DNA from: JAXDJH01 sp034663635
GTDB taxonomy: Bacteria; Actinomycetota; CADDZG01; WHSQ01
DNA: 64,000 nt
Direction: 5' to 3'
NCBI GenBank assembly: GCA_034663635.1
Contig: JAXDJH010000021.1
Coordinates: forward strand, 1 to 64,000
In this document: positions 1 through 8,193 of the stretch, piece after piece
Numbering within the stretch: position 1 is the first letter of the stretch
Layout of the letters: each line of letters opens with the position of its first letter
Program-made: the position numbers and the translations under genes
The notes under the pieces: model-generated
Database searches by the model: none
What the model was told of the DNA's origin: nothing
What the model saw: the letters and a program-made list of their open reading frames with translations, nothing else

Positions 1-678
1 CTGCGATACGACCCGGCCGACCCCAAGAACGCGGATCGCGATCGCTTCATCCTGTCGAAAGGTCATGGAGCTCCGGGGCTCTACTCCGTTCTCGCGGAGG
101 CCGGCTACTTCCCCGTCGAGGATCTGATGACGCTTCGCAAGCTCGGATCACCGCTTGAAGGTCACCCCAACATGTGCCGTCTCGCGGGCGTTGAGGCATC
201 CACCGGTTCCCTAGGCCAGGGTTTCTCGATAGGCATCGGCCACGCGCTTGCCGGTCGTATCGACGGCAAGGACTACAGGGTGTACGTGATGGTCGGAGAT
301 GGAGAGAGCGAAGAGGGCCAGCTCTGGGAAGCCGTCATGTACGCGGGCAACCACGGCCTCGACAACCTCACTCTGATCATCGATCACAACGGATTCCAAC
401 AGACCGACGCCGTCGATCACATCCAACCTCTGGACCCACTCGACGAGAAACTGCGTGCGTTCAAGTTCGAGACTCGCACGATCGACGGCCACTCCTTGGA
501 CGAAGTTGCCGACGCGCTTACGTGGGCCCGGTCGGTGAAAGGAAAGCCTCAAGCGATCGTGGCTCGGACCGTCAAGGGCAAGGGCGTCTCGCTCTTGGAA
601 GCGAGTCCGGGCGACTGGCACGGCAAGCCGATCCCGCCCGACGAAGAGGCGAAAGCACTGGAGGAGATAGGAGTATGA
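1..678 (+). CDS. Transketolase, N-terminal (ThDP-binding) subunit, 5'-truncated
   Basis: This is the thiamine-diphosphate-binding half of a two-gene transketolase, which moves two-carbon ketol units in the non-oxidative pentose phosphate pathway. The frame is open from base 1, so the N-terminus lies outside the window. Visible family motifs are SKGHGAPGLYSVLA near the left edge, the TGSLGQG segment, and the ThDP/Mg signature GDGESEEGQLWEA followed by the DHNGFQQTD block. The gene ends in TGA overlapping the ATG of the C-terminal subunit gene (ATGA), so the two halves are translationally coupled. One-gene transketolases carry both halves on about 650 residues; the split form is common in archaea and many bacteria. 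A split 1-deoxyxylulose-5-phosphate synthase-like enzyme is the main alternative, but the motifs favour transketolase. Confidence 0.93.
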   Translation: MRYDPADPKNADRDRFILSKGHGAPGLYSVLAEAGYFPVEDLMTLRKLGSPLEGHPNMCRLAGVEASTGSLGQGFSIGIGHALAGRIDGKDYRVYVMVGDGESEEGQLWEAVMYAGNHGLDNLTLIIDHNGFQQTDAVDHIQPLDPLDEKLRAFKFETRTIDGHSLDEVADALTWARSVKGKPQAIVARTVKGKGVSLLEASPGDWHGKPIPPDEEAKALEEIGV

Positions 679-1634
679 GTTTCGGTATCACTCGGATCGA
701 ATTGACGGAGGGCCCGGCAACGCGGGAGGCGTTCGGTGAAGCTCTCGCGGAGCTCGGAGCAGACGAGAGGATCGTCGTCGTCGATGGCGATGTGAACAAC
801 TCGACCTACACCAACCAGTTCAAGAAGAGCTACCCGGACCGGTTCTTCAACGTGGGGATCGCCGAGTCCAACGCGGTGGGAGTCGCCGCTGGATTGGCAG
901 GCGCCGGCAAGATCGCGGTAGTCGCGTCCTTCTCAACCTTTCTCATGTCCAACGCGTTCGACCAGATCCGCATGTCGATCGCGTTCCCTAACCAAAACGT
1001 GAAACTCGTAGGGACGCATGCAGGCATCTCGATCGGCGAGGACGGGCCGTCGCAGATGGCCATCGAGGATGTGGCCCTCGCCTGCGCGTTCCCGGGAATG
1101 ACGGTCATCGTCCCGGCCGACGGACCGAGCACTCGCGCCGCGACGAAGGCGATGATCGAGCGCGACGGGCCGACGTTTCTGCGGTGTGGCCGGCCCAAGG
1201 TTCCGGTGATCTACGACGACGCATCGGAGTTCCATCTCGGAAAGGCGAACACCGTCAGAGAGGGCGACGACGTAACGATCATCGCTAACGGGATCATGGT
1301 CGCGATGGCCCTCGACGCCGCGGAAGGCCTCGCCGAAGAAGGGGTCCAGGCTCGCGTTCTCGACATGCACACCGTTAAACCCGTCGATGCCGACGCGATC
1401 GAGCGGGCCGCCAACGAGACTCGAGGCATCGTCGTAGCCGAAGAACATCTCGCGTACGGCGGTCTGGGGGCTACCGTCGCGATGGTGGTCGCGGAGCGCA
1501 AGCCAACCCGAATGGCGTTCGTCGATCTCGGCGACACGTATGCGACATCCGGGAAACCCGACGAGTTGCTGGCTCAGTACGGGTTAACGCCCGACGCGAT
1601 CCTTGACGCCGCACGCCGGGTATTGAAGGACTGA
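675..1634 (+). CDS. Transketolase, C-terminal subunit
   Basis: This 319-residue protein carries the pyrimidine-binding and C-terminal transketolase domains that complete the active site with the upstream subunit. The start MSFGITRIEL at 675 is preferred because it gives an ATGA overlap with the upstream stop and has a purine-rich GAGGAGATAGGAG just upstream; the frame is open further upstream but that part only shadows the first subunit. Typical elements are the RFFNVGIAESNAVGVAAGLA block (catalytic Glu in GIAE), the FLMSNAFDQIRMS segment, the THAGISIGEDGPSQMAIED block, and a C-terminal domain with VVAEEHLAYGGLG. The length fits the family's C-terminal subunit. Confidence 0.93.
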   Translation: MSFGITRIELTEGPATREAFGEALAELGADERIVVVDGDVNNSTYTNQFKKSYPDRFFNVGIAESNAVGVAAGLAGAGKIAVVASFSTFLMSNAFDQIRMSIAFPNQNVKLVGTHAGISIGEDGPSQMAIEDVALACAFPGMTVIVPADGPSTRAATKAMIERDGPTFLRCGRPKVPVIYDDASEFHLGKANTVREGDDVTIIANGIMVAMALDAAEGLAEEGVQARVLDMHTVKPVDADAIERAANETRGIVVAEEHLAYGGLGATVAMVVAERKPTRMAFVDLGDTYATSGKPDELLAQYGLTPDAILDAARRVLKD

Positions 1635-1641
1635 CAGTCGC

Positions 1642-2091
1642 TTAGGAGCCCCGCTCCGAGTCCAACAGGATCGTCACCGGGCCGTCGTTTACAAGAGAAA
1701 CCTGCATCATCGCTCCGAACTCACCCGCCGCGCAGTGCACCCCCGTCTCAGCTACCGCGGCTAAGCAAGCCTCGTAGATCTTCTCTGCGTCGGGGCCCTG
1801 CGCGGCTCGGATGAACGAAGGCCTGCGACCCTTGCTCGCATCGCCGTAGAGCGTGAATTGCGAGACGAGGAGGGCATCGCCGCCGACATCGAGGAGCGAG
1901 TGATTCATCTTGTTGTCGTCGTCCGGCCATATGCGAAGGTTGACGAGCTTGTCGGCGAACCATGCGACCTCGCGGTCTCCATCTTCTTTAGAGATCCCCA
2001 GCAGAACCAGCGCGCCGGATCCGATCTCGCCCACCGTACGGTCCCCGACCGTGACCCGGGCCGTCGAGACGCGCTGAACGACGGCTCTCAC
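1642..2091 (-). CDS. dtd: D-aminoacyl-tRNA deacylase
   Basis: This is a 149-residue DTD protein. It hydrolyses D-aminoacyl-tRNAs (and Gly-tRNA-Ala) and so keeps D-amino acids out of translation. It starts MRAVVQRVSTARVTV as is typical of the family. It carries both active-site signatures: SQFTLYGD (about residues 77-84) and the Gly-cisPro motif in VNDGPVT near the C-terminus. Its ATG overlaps the stop of the penicillin-binding protein gene by 4 bp, so it is the last gene of the rel-PBP-dtd group. It converges with the transketolase genes, with only 7 bp between stops. Confidence 0.95.
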   Translation of the reverse strand: MRAVVQRVSTARVTVGDRTVGEIGSGALVLLGISKEDGDREVAWFADKLVNLRIWPDDDNKMNHSLLDVGGDALLVSQFTLYGDASKGRRPSFIRAAQGPDAEKIYEACLAAVAETGVHCAAGEFGAMMQVSLVNDGPVTILLDSERGS

Positions 2092-3806
2092 TTGGGGGGG
2101 AGGAGTGGGTAGACCGCCTGCAGGATCGCCCGCGCGAGAGGCGCGGCGACCTGTCCGCCCACTCCCCCGTATTCGGACACCACAGCGATCGCGACCTTCG
2201 GATCACTCGCCGGAGCGAAACATATGAACCAGGCATGGTTCTTGCGCTCGCCGTTCACATCCACCTCGGCCGTTCCGGTCTTTCCGGCCACTTCGAGGCC
2301 GGTGACGTTCGCGGCCACGCCCGTTCCGCCCGTCACGACGTTGCGCATCAGTTCGGTCATAGTCGAAGCGGTGGAGGGTTTAGTGACGCGTTCGCCGCGC
2401 GGCTCCTCGCCGAGGTCGATGCGCGGCTCCATACGCTGGCCGCCGTTGGCGACGGTTGCGGCGACGCTGGCCATCTGGAGCGGAGTTGCGAGCGTCTGAG
2501 CCTGTCCTATCGACCCCCACATCAGATCGCCGGTGTCCTCCGGAAACGGGAACGATGGAGTCGCTGCATACAGAGCCATGGACGGTTGCCGATTGAAACC
2601 GAATCGTTCTGCGTAGTCGGTGAGCCGCTTGGCTCCAAGGTCCAATGCCACTTGGGCGAATGCGGTGTTCACCGAGTACTTCACCGCGGTCGCGAAGTCG
2701 AGCGTGCCAAAGTCGCCCGACTCGAAATTGCGCACGCCCTGGTATTCGGCCGGCCCGGTGAGTTGAGTGTCAGGTTTGACGGTGCCGGTGTCGAGAGCTG
2801 CAGACGCGGTCATGACCTTCATGGAGGAGCCCGGTGGGTAGAGGCCCGAGAGAGCCCGGTTGAACGGTTCGATCCCCGGGACGCCCACGTAATTGTTTGG
2901 GTCGAACGGCGACGACGAGACGATGGCGAGGATGTCGCCGGTGGAAGGTTGCAGGACGACGGCTCCACCCGTGGTCCCCCCGTAGGCGTTCTCCGCAGCG
3001 CGCTGGATATCGACATCGAGGGTGACCTTGACCTTCTCGCCCTTAGTCCCATCTATCCGGCCGAGGACCTCGTAACCCGGACGCGCGCAACGCCGGCCCG
3101 CCTTGCAGCGCGCCACGTGGACGAGCGCGAACCTGCGATCCGGCGACCCTGCGAGCGTGTCTTCGAACGCCTCCTCCAAACCCGACGCTCCGACCAGACG
3201 ATCGCCGGTACCCGGTTCGAGGTGTCCTACGGTCGTCCCCGCGACGCTCCCCTGGGGATACGTTCGGTTGGAACCGCCCGTTGCCAGTTTCGCCCCATCC
3301 CTGTCCACTATCGAAGCCCGAGCCGGCCAGTCCTCCAGTGACACGAACCCGGCGATGCGCTCGTAGCCCGGCCAGAGGACGTCATCGTCGAATGACACCG
3401 CCCAGCGGTCTTCCTCCTCGACGTAGATGAGCGCGAGGTCCCCGGACAGCTCGACGGGCTCGCCCGCCGCCTTCGACACATAGGTCACCGTGTAGGGCGT
3501 TTGGATCTCGGTCTCGCCGGCTTCGGCGGATGGCGGGTCGACCGCGATCTCTGTATCGGTGATCCGGCCCGCAGCCAGGTTGGACTCGAAGAGCGTTCGG
3601 ATTTTGGTTATCCCCCACTTCCGTTGGGATGCCTCGTCCAGGCTCTGATACAGCGTCGTGGGGTCCTGCTCGTTCCAGGCTCCCACGAAGGAATCGACCG
3701 CGCCACTGGGGTCAGACCTCGCTTGGGCCGGAGCCTCCGTCGCTTCGCAGGCTGCCCCTGCAGATAGGGAGGCCGCGACTAGCAGAACCCAGATACGCGC
3801 TGACAT
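2088..3806 (-). CDS. Penicillin-binding protein with MecA-type N-terminal domain (putative lipoprotein)
   Basis: This 572-residue D,D-transpeptidase cross-links peptidoglycan. The start MSARIWVLLV at 3806 is chosen because AGGAAG lies just upstream and it opens directly onto a signal peptide ending at Cys20, although LSAGAAC is a non-canonical lipobox. Residues about 30-150 resemble the NTF2-like MecA_N domain (DSFVGAWNEQD). The dimerisation region follows, then the transpeptidase domain with all three catalytic motifs: SSMK (Ser327, Lys330), SVN (378-380) and KTGT (509-512). No transglycosylase domain is visible, so it is a class B-type enzyme. MecA_N-type PBPs include low-affinity, beta-lactam-tolerant enzymes, but resistance cannot be deduced here. 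The gene lies 16 bp downstream of rel. Confidence 0.92.
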   Translation of the reverse strand: MSARIWVLLVAASLSAGAACEATEAPAQARSDPSGAVDSFVGAWNEQDPTTLYQSLDEASQRKWGITKIRTLFESNLAAGRITDTEIAVDPPSAEAGETEIQTPYTVTYVSKAAGEPVELSGDLALIYVEEEDRWAVSFDDDVLWPGYERIAGFVSLEDWPARASIVDRDGAKLATGGSNRTYPQGSVAGTTVGHLEPGTGDRLVGASGLEEAFEDTLAGSPDRRFALVHVARCKAGRRCARPGYEVLGRIDGTKGEKVKVTLDVDIQRAAENAYGGTTGGAVVLQPSTGDILAIVSSSPFDPNNYVGVPGIEPFNRALSGLYPPGSSMKVMTASAALDTGTVKPDTQLTGPAEYQGVRNFESGDFGTLDFATAVKYSVNTAFAQVALDLGAKRLTDYAERFGFNRQPSMALYAATPSFPFPEDTGDLMWGSIGQAQTLATPLQMASVAATVANGGQRMEPRIDLGEEPRGERVTKPSTASTMTELMRNVVTGGTGVAANVTGLEVAGKTGTAEVDVNGERKNHAWFICFAPASDPKVAIAVVSEYGGVGGQVAAPLARAILQAVYPLLPPK

Positions 3807-3822
3807 CGGCTGCTTCCTCGGT

Positions 3823-6105
3823 TCAGTTGCGGGCCGCCGAGGGCACCACTCGGTAGACGTCGTATACGGACTCGACGCGTTTGACGCTCTGGATGATGTG
3901 GTCGAGGTGAGTCGGATCGGCCAATTCGAAACTGAAGCTGAGCGTGGCGATCCCATCCTTCCCAGAGCGGGTTGACGACCCGACTATCGAGATCCCTTGG
4001 TCCGAGATGGCGGTGGTGACGTCCCTGAGCAGCTTGGTGCGGTCCAAAGCCTCGATCTGGATCGAAACGACAAACGTGCCAGCCTGTCGTTCGTCCCACC
4101 AAACTTCGATCATCCGATTCTCATCCGTGGACTGGAGCTGCTTCGCGTTCGGACAGTCAACCCTGTGAACCGAAACTCCGCGTCCTCTCGTCAGGAAGCC
4201 GACGATCTTGTCGCCGGGGACCGGAGTGCAACACCGTGCGAGGCGGACGAGTAGATCGTCCATGCCTTCGACGATGACCCCCTTGCCGCGCGGCTTGTGG
4301 GTTCGACGGCGGATCGGCGTGACCTCATCGGCGACGTCGGTCTCGGCCTCCGGCTGAAACAAGCGGATAACCCTGGTGGCAACCGATTGGGGCGAGAGAT
4401 GGCCCTCGCCGATCGCGACGTGCATGGATTCCAGGTCCGGATACTTGAGGTCATCGGAGACTTTCTGCAGTAGATCCGCGCGGGCGATCTTCTCGACGGG
4501 CAGGCCGTGTTTGCGCATCGACGCGGTCAGCGCATCCTTGCCCTGCGCAAGGGCATCTTCTCTTCGCTCGCGCGAGAACCATTGTCTGATCTTGTTCCTG
4601 GCTCGCGGTGTCTTGACTATCTGGAGCCAGTCGCGGGAGGGAGAGGCTGGGCCCTTCGAAGTGATGATCTCGATCGAGTCCCCCGATACGAGTTCGTGAC
4701 TCAGACCCACAAGGCGTCCGTTCACCCGGGACCCGACCGTTCGATGCCCGACCTCCGTGTGGATCGAGTATGCGAAGTCGACGGGGGTGGCACCTCTCGG
4801 CAAGGAGACGACGTCGCCCTTCGGGGTGAACACGAAGACCTCGTCCGCGTAAAGATCGATCTTGAGAGACTCCATGAACTCTTTGGGATCGATCGACTCT
4901 CGCTGCCAGTCCATCATCTTCTGCAGCCAGGCGATCTCCTCCTCCGGGACCTTGCCGCGCCGCTGCTCCTTGTAGAGCCAGTGCGCGGCGATCCCGAATT
5001 CAGCCGCTCGGTGCATGTCGTCGGTGCGGATCTGGATCTCCATAGGACGCCCACCCGGCCCCATGACCGTCGTGTGCAGTGACTGGTACATGTTGAACTT
5101 AGGCATCGCTATGTAGTCCTTGAAGCGGCCCGGAACCGGCGTGAACACGGTGTGGATGGCGCCGAGGGCCGCGTAGCAGTCCCTCACCGATTCGACCACC
5201 ACGCGCATCCCCACGAGATCGAAGATCTCATCGAACTCCTTGCCGCCGAGGATGATCTTTTCGTAGATCGAATAGAGGTGCTTGGGTCGGCCGGACACCT
5301 CCGCTTTGATCTTGACCTCGCGTAGCTTGGCTTGGATCTGCTCGACCACGTCATCGAGTGCCCGTTCGCGTTCGGGCTGCCTGCTCTTCACGAGGGTGTC
5401 GATCTCTTCGAATCTCTTCGGGTGAAGAGTCACGAAAGCCAAATCTTCGAGCTCCCATTTGATCCCGTACATCCCAAGCCTGTGCGCCAGCGGCGCGTAG
5501 ATCTCGAGAGTTTCCAGAGCGATGAGCTCGCGCTTCTCGGGACTCAGAGGGCCCAGTGTCCTCATGTTGTGCAACCGGTCGGCGATCTTTATGAGGAGCA
5601 CTCTGATGTCGCGCGCCGTAGCGACGATCATCTTGCGCAGGTTCTCGGCCCTGGTTTGTTCGGCAGAACGGAACTTGATCTTCTCCAGTTTCGTCACGCC
5701 GTCGATGAGCGATGCTATGTCGAACCCCAGGGCTTCCTCGACCTGGCTGAGGGTGACATCCGTGTCTTCAACCGCGTCGTGAAGAAGGGCTGCTGCGATC
5801 GTCGATTCATCGAGCCCGAGCTTCGCGAGGATCTCGGCAACCGCGAGAGGGTGACTTATGAAGGGATCGCCCGATTTACGGACCTGGCCATCGTGCGCTG
5901 CTTCGGCTATCTCGTAAGCACGCTCGATCAGCTTGAGGTCGGCCTTCGGTCGCTGCTTGCGGACCTCGCGCGAGATCCTGTCGAGCGCCGAGCTGCCGCC
6001 TTGCCGGGGAGGCCGCACCTTCTTCAACACGGCCTTCACCCCGCGTTGCGGCGCACCTACAAGCGTCGTCTGCGATTTTTCAGGCGTGTCCGGAGCGCTT
6101 CCCAT
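3823..6105 (-). CDS. rel: Bifunctional (p)ppGpp synthetase/hydrolase
   Basis: This full-length 760-residue Rel/SpoT-family protein makes and degrades the stringent-response alarmone. The N-terminal HD hydrolase domain is intact: His71, His85 and HDAVEDT with His109-Asp110. The synthetase domain at about 270-380 has RFKDYI, YQSLHTTV and the EIQIRT segment. A TGS domain follows (about 425-490, VFTPKGDVVSLPRGATPVDFAYSIHTEVG region). A zinc-finger/CC region holds the ARCCTPVPGD motif, and an ACT domain ends the protein. Intact hydrolase residues argue for a bifunctional enzyme, as in other actinobacteria. It follows apt and the DUF7662-like gene and precedes the PBP gene on the same strand; the secDF-apt-rel order is the classical actinobacterial one. 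Confidence 0.96.
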   Translation of the reverse strand: MGSAPDTPEKSQTTLVGAPQRGVKAVLKKVRPPRQGGSSALDRISREVRKQRPKADLKLIERAYEIAEAAHDGQVRKSGDPFISHPLAVAEILAKLGLDESTIAAALLHDAVEDTDVTLSQVEEALGFDIASLIDGVTKLEKIKFRSAEQTRAENLRKMIVATARDIRVLLIKIADRLHNMRTLGPLSPEKRELIALETLEIYAPLAHRLGMYGIKWELEDLAFVTLHPKRFEEIDTLVKSRQPERERALDDVVEQIQAKLREVKIKAEVSGRPKHLYSIYEKIILGGKEFDEIFDLVGMRVVVESVRDCYAALGAIHTVFTPVPGRFKDYIAMPKFNMYQSLHTTVMGPGGRPMEIQIRTDDMHRAAEFGIAAHWLYKEQRRGKVPEEEIAWLQKMMDWQRESIDPKEFMESLKIDLYADEVFVFTPKGDVVSLPRGATPVDFAYSIHTEVGHRTVGSRVNGRLVGLSHELVSGDSIEIITSKGPASPSRDWLQIVKTPRARNKIRQWFSRERREDALAQGKDALTASMRKHGLPVEKIARADLLQKVSDDLKYPDLESMHVAIGEGHLSPQSVATRVIRLFQPEAETDVADEVTPIRRRTHKPRGKGVIVEGMDDLLVRLARCCTPVPGDKIVGFLTRGRGVSVHRVDCPNAKQLQSTDENRMIEVWWDERQAGTFVVSIQIEALDRTKLLRDVTTAISDQGISIVGSSTRSGKDGIATLSFSFELADPTHLDHIIQSVKRVESVYDVYRVVPSAARN

Positions 6106-6129
6106 ACACCATTGTAGGCAGAGGGTCTA

Positions 6130-6402
6130 TCAGTCCTCGGCTCGCACGAACTCGACCTGAGCCTTGTCTCCCATCATGGAGCCGACACGCCACCCGGCCG
6201 TGAGCCAGGCGCGGCTGTGCATCCTGCGGTCGTCGTTGCGCCACCACGAAGGGAACCGAGCATTCGAGGGGAGCGTCTCCCCCACCACCTCTTCGATCTC
6301 GGGAAGCGTCATCACGAGCCGCTCTACGCCGCCCGGCTGATTGGCCAGGTATGCGGCAAGGCGGATGTATTTGAGAGACCGTCGTTCGGTTTTCTCCGTC
6401 AC
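6130..6402 (-). CDS. DUF7662-like small protein, function unknown
   Basis: This protein of about 90 residues is of the type annotated as DUF7662, recognised from memory by LPEIEEVVGETLPSNARF followed by WWRND and RAWLTAGWRV. No enzymatic motif is visible. The GTG at 6402 is preferred; a TTG at 6435 would add 11 residues, but the upstream bases then coincide with a TTGACA that looks like a promoter -35 element (6430-6435). No convincing Shine-Dalgarno sequence supports either start. It sits between apt and rel, 24 bp from the rel start. A role connected to (p)ppGpp would be speculation. Confidence 0.7.
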   Translation of the reverse strand: MTEKTERRSLKYIRLAAYLANQPGGVERLVMTLPEIEEVVGETLPSNARFPSWWRNDDRRMHSRAWLTAGWRVGSMMGDKAQVEFVRAED

Positions 6403-6483
6403 GCCACCGACACTAGAGAGGTATGGACGTGTCAAGTAGGGGGTAGCGCTATATGTCCGGATTGTCGAGCACCGAACGCTCTC

Positions 6484-7020
6484 TCAGTAAGTGATGAGAC
6501 TGAAGTAGTCGTATCCCTCGAGGCGCGACCTGCCTCCGAGGAAGGAGAGTTCCATGATGGTGGCGATCCCCGCGACCTTTCCGCCGCATCGCTCGGTCAG
6601 CTGCGCGGTGGCAAGGGCCGTCCCGCCTGTCGCGAGAACGTCGTCGACTATCAGGATTCGCTCCCCCGACGAGATCGCGTCGCGATGGATCTCAAGGTCA
6701 TCGGTCCCATATTCCAGGTCGTAGGACTGACTCTCGACCTCCCAGGGAAGCTTCCCCTTCTTTCGAACGGGGATGAGGCCGGCTACGAACCTGTAGGCAA
6801 GAGGAGACGCCACCATGAACCCGCGAGCTTCGATGCCCAGCACTTTGTCGATCTCGTCACGATCGTAGTGGTGAGCGATCGCGTCGATCGTGTATGCAAA
6901 GGCTTTCTTGTCGGCGAGAAGCGGAGTGATGTCCTTGAACATCACTCCCGGTTTCGGGAAATCCGGGATGTCGCGGATGTGGTCCTTGAGCCAGTCGTGA
7001 TTCGGATTGTGGTCTGCCAT
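6484..7020 (-). CDS. apt: Adenine phosphoribosyltransferase
   Basis: This 178-residue purine-salvage enzyme makes AMP from adenine and PRPP. The PRPP-binding signature ILIVDDVLATGGTA is intact, and the N-terminal DHPNHDW-like segment runs into IRDIPDFPKPGVMFKDITPLL, a hallmark of Apt. The start follows the secF stop by 15 bp. Position between secF and rel is the conserved actinobacterial arrangement. Confidence 0.96.
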   Translation of the reverse strand: MADHNPNHDWLKDHIRDIPDFPKPGVMFKDITPLLADKKAFAYTIDAIAHHYDRDEIDKVLGIEARGFMVASPLAYRFVAGLIPVRKKGKLPWEVESQSYDLEYGTDDLEIHRDAISSGERILIVDDVLATGGTALATAQLTERCGGKVAGIATIMELSFLGGRSRLEGYDYFSLITY

Positions 7021-7035
7021 CCCCCGGAGTCTCCC

Positions 7036-8193
7036 CTACCGCCGCTTGCGGCGTTTCGCCTTCTTGGAGCCGGCCTTCGGCTTTGTCGGGGGCCGCGCCG
7101 TTGTCATCGCCGGGCGGGTTGCCGGCGTGGCTTCGCCGGCTTCCGCGGCGCCGGCTGCTGTAGCCGCGGCAGCGGCAGGACCTTTGATCTGCGCGGCCCG
7201 CTGCGTCTCGCGCATCATCTTCTCCCGCACGTTTCGGTACTTCGGTTCGTGCTCCTTCCACACCGAGAGCACCGGTGTGGCCACGAAGATCGAGGAGTAG
7301 GTCCCGACCAAGATTCCGACGAAGAGGGCCAGAGCAAGGTCTTCGAGCGTGGTCGCGCCAAGGAGCCCGGCCCCCACGAAAAGGAGCGCCGCCACTGGGA
7401 GGAGCGTTGCAAGCGATGTGTTGACGGATCGCATGAAAACCTGGTTCATGGAGAGATTCGCCGCGTCCTGATATGTCATCCGACCCGTGGCTGCGTAGGT
7501 CGCTGTGTTCTCTTCGACCTTGTCGAACACGACGACAGTGTCGTATAGCGAATAACCAAGGATCGTAAGGATCGCGATCACGGTCGACGGCGTCACCTCA
7601 AATCCAATGAGTGAATAGATCCCGGCCGTGATCAGGATGTCGTGAGCGAGCGCGATGATCGCTGCGACCGCCATCTTGAATTCGAACCGGAACGAGATGA
7701 ACGCAAGGATGACGAGCAGGAAGATGATCAGAGCGCGGAATGCCTTCCTGGTGATCTCCGAGCCCCATTTACTTCCGATGCGCTGGCTGTCGGTGTCGGC
7801 GACGTCGACGCCAACCGCCGCCGCCACGCTTTCGACTACCGCGTTCTGTGTTTCGGGGTCAGCGATCTCTTTGGTCTGCAGGATGAGCGAGCGGTTCGAG
7901 CCTTCGGTGGCTACCTGGATCTGAGCCTCTCCGGGGTGGAACTCGGCGATGGCGTCCTGGACTGCCGTGATGATCTCTTGATCGTCCGAATCGCCCAGGG
8001 GTCCGTCGGCGGGGATCGAGGTCTGGATCGACAGACCTCCCTTGAATTCGATCCCGTAGTTCAAACCCTGAGTGGCCAGCAGGAGGATGCTTCCGAGGAC
8101 TAGAACGGCCGAGATCGCGAACCAGAGTTTCCTCCGGCCGATGAAGTCGATCTTGGTCTCACCGTGGTACAGCCTGTGGAGGATCCCGCTCAC
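7036..8193 (-). CDS. secF: Protein translocase subunit SecF
   Basis: This 385-residue inner-membrane RND-type subunit partners SecD in proton-motive-force-driven completion of Sec export. The N-terminal region has an RRKLWFAISAVLVLGS membrane helix, then the periplasmic segment beginning GLNYGIEFKGG. It is followed by five further predicted membrane helices with the ILGYSLYDTVVVFDKVEEN block diagnostic for SecF. The C-terminal 60 residues or so form an Ala/Pro-rich then Lys/Arg-rich cytoplasmic tail, longer than in E. coli SecF. Its ATG overlaps the secD stop by 4 bp. Confidence 0.97.
   Translation of the reverse strand: MSGILHRLYHGETKIDFIGRRKLWFAISAVLVLGSILLLATQGLNYGIEFKGGLSIQTSIPADGPLGDSDDQEIITAVQDAIAEFHPGEAQIQVATEGSNRSLILQTKEIADPETQNAVVESVAAAVGVDVADTDSQRIGSKWGSEITRKAFRALIIFLLVILAFISFRFEFKMAVAAIIALAHDILITAGIYSLIGFEVTPSTVIAILTILGYSLYDTVVVFDKVEENTATYAATGRMTYQDAANLSMNQVFMRSVNTSLATLLPVAALLFVGAGLLGATTLEDLALALFVGILVGTYSSIFVATPVLSVWKEHEPKYRNVREKMMRETQRAAQIKGPAAAAATAAGAAEAGEATPATRPAMTTARPPTKPKAGSKKAKRRKRR

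Noticed and set aside
2235..3341. Long plus-strand frame within the PBP gene
   Set aside because: Antisense shadow of a gene with all three transpeptidase motifs on the other strand.
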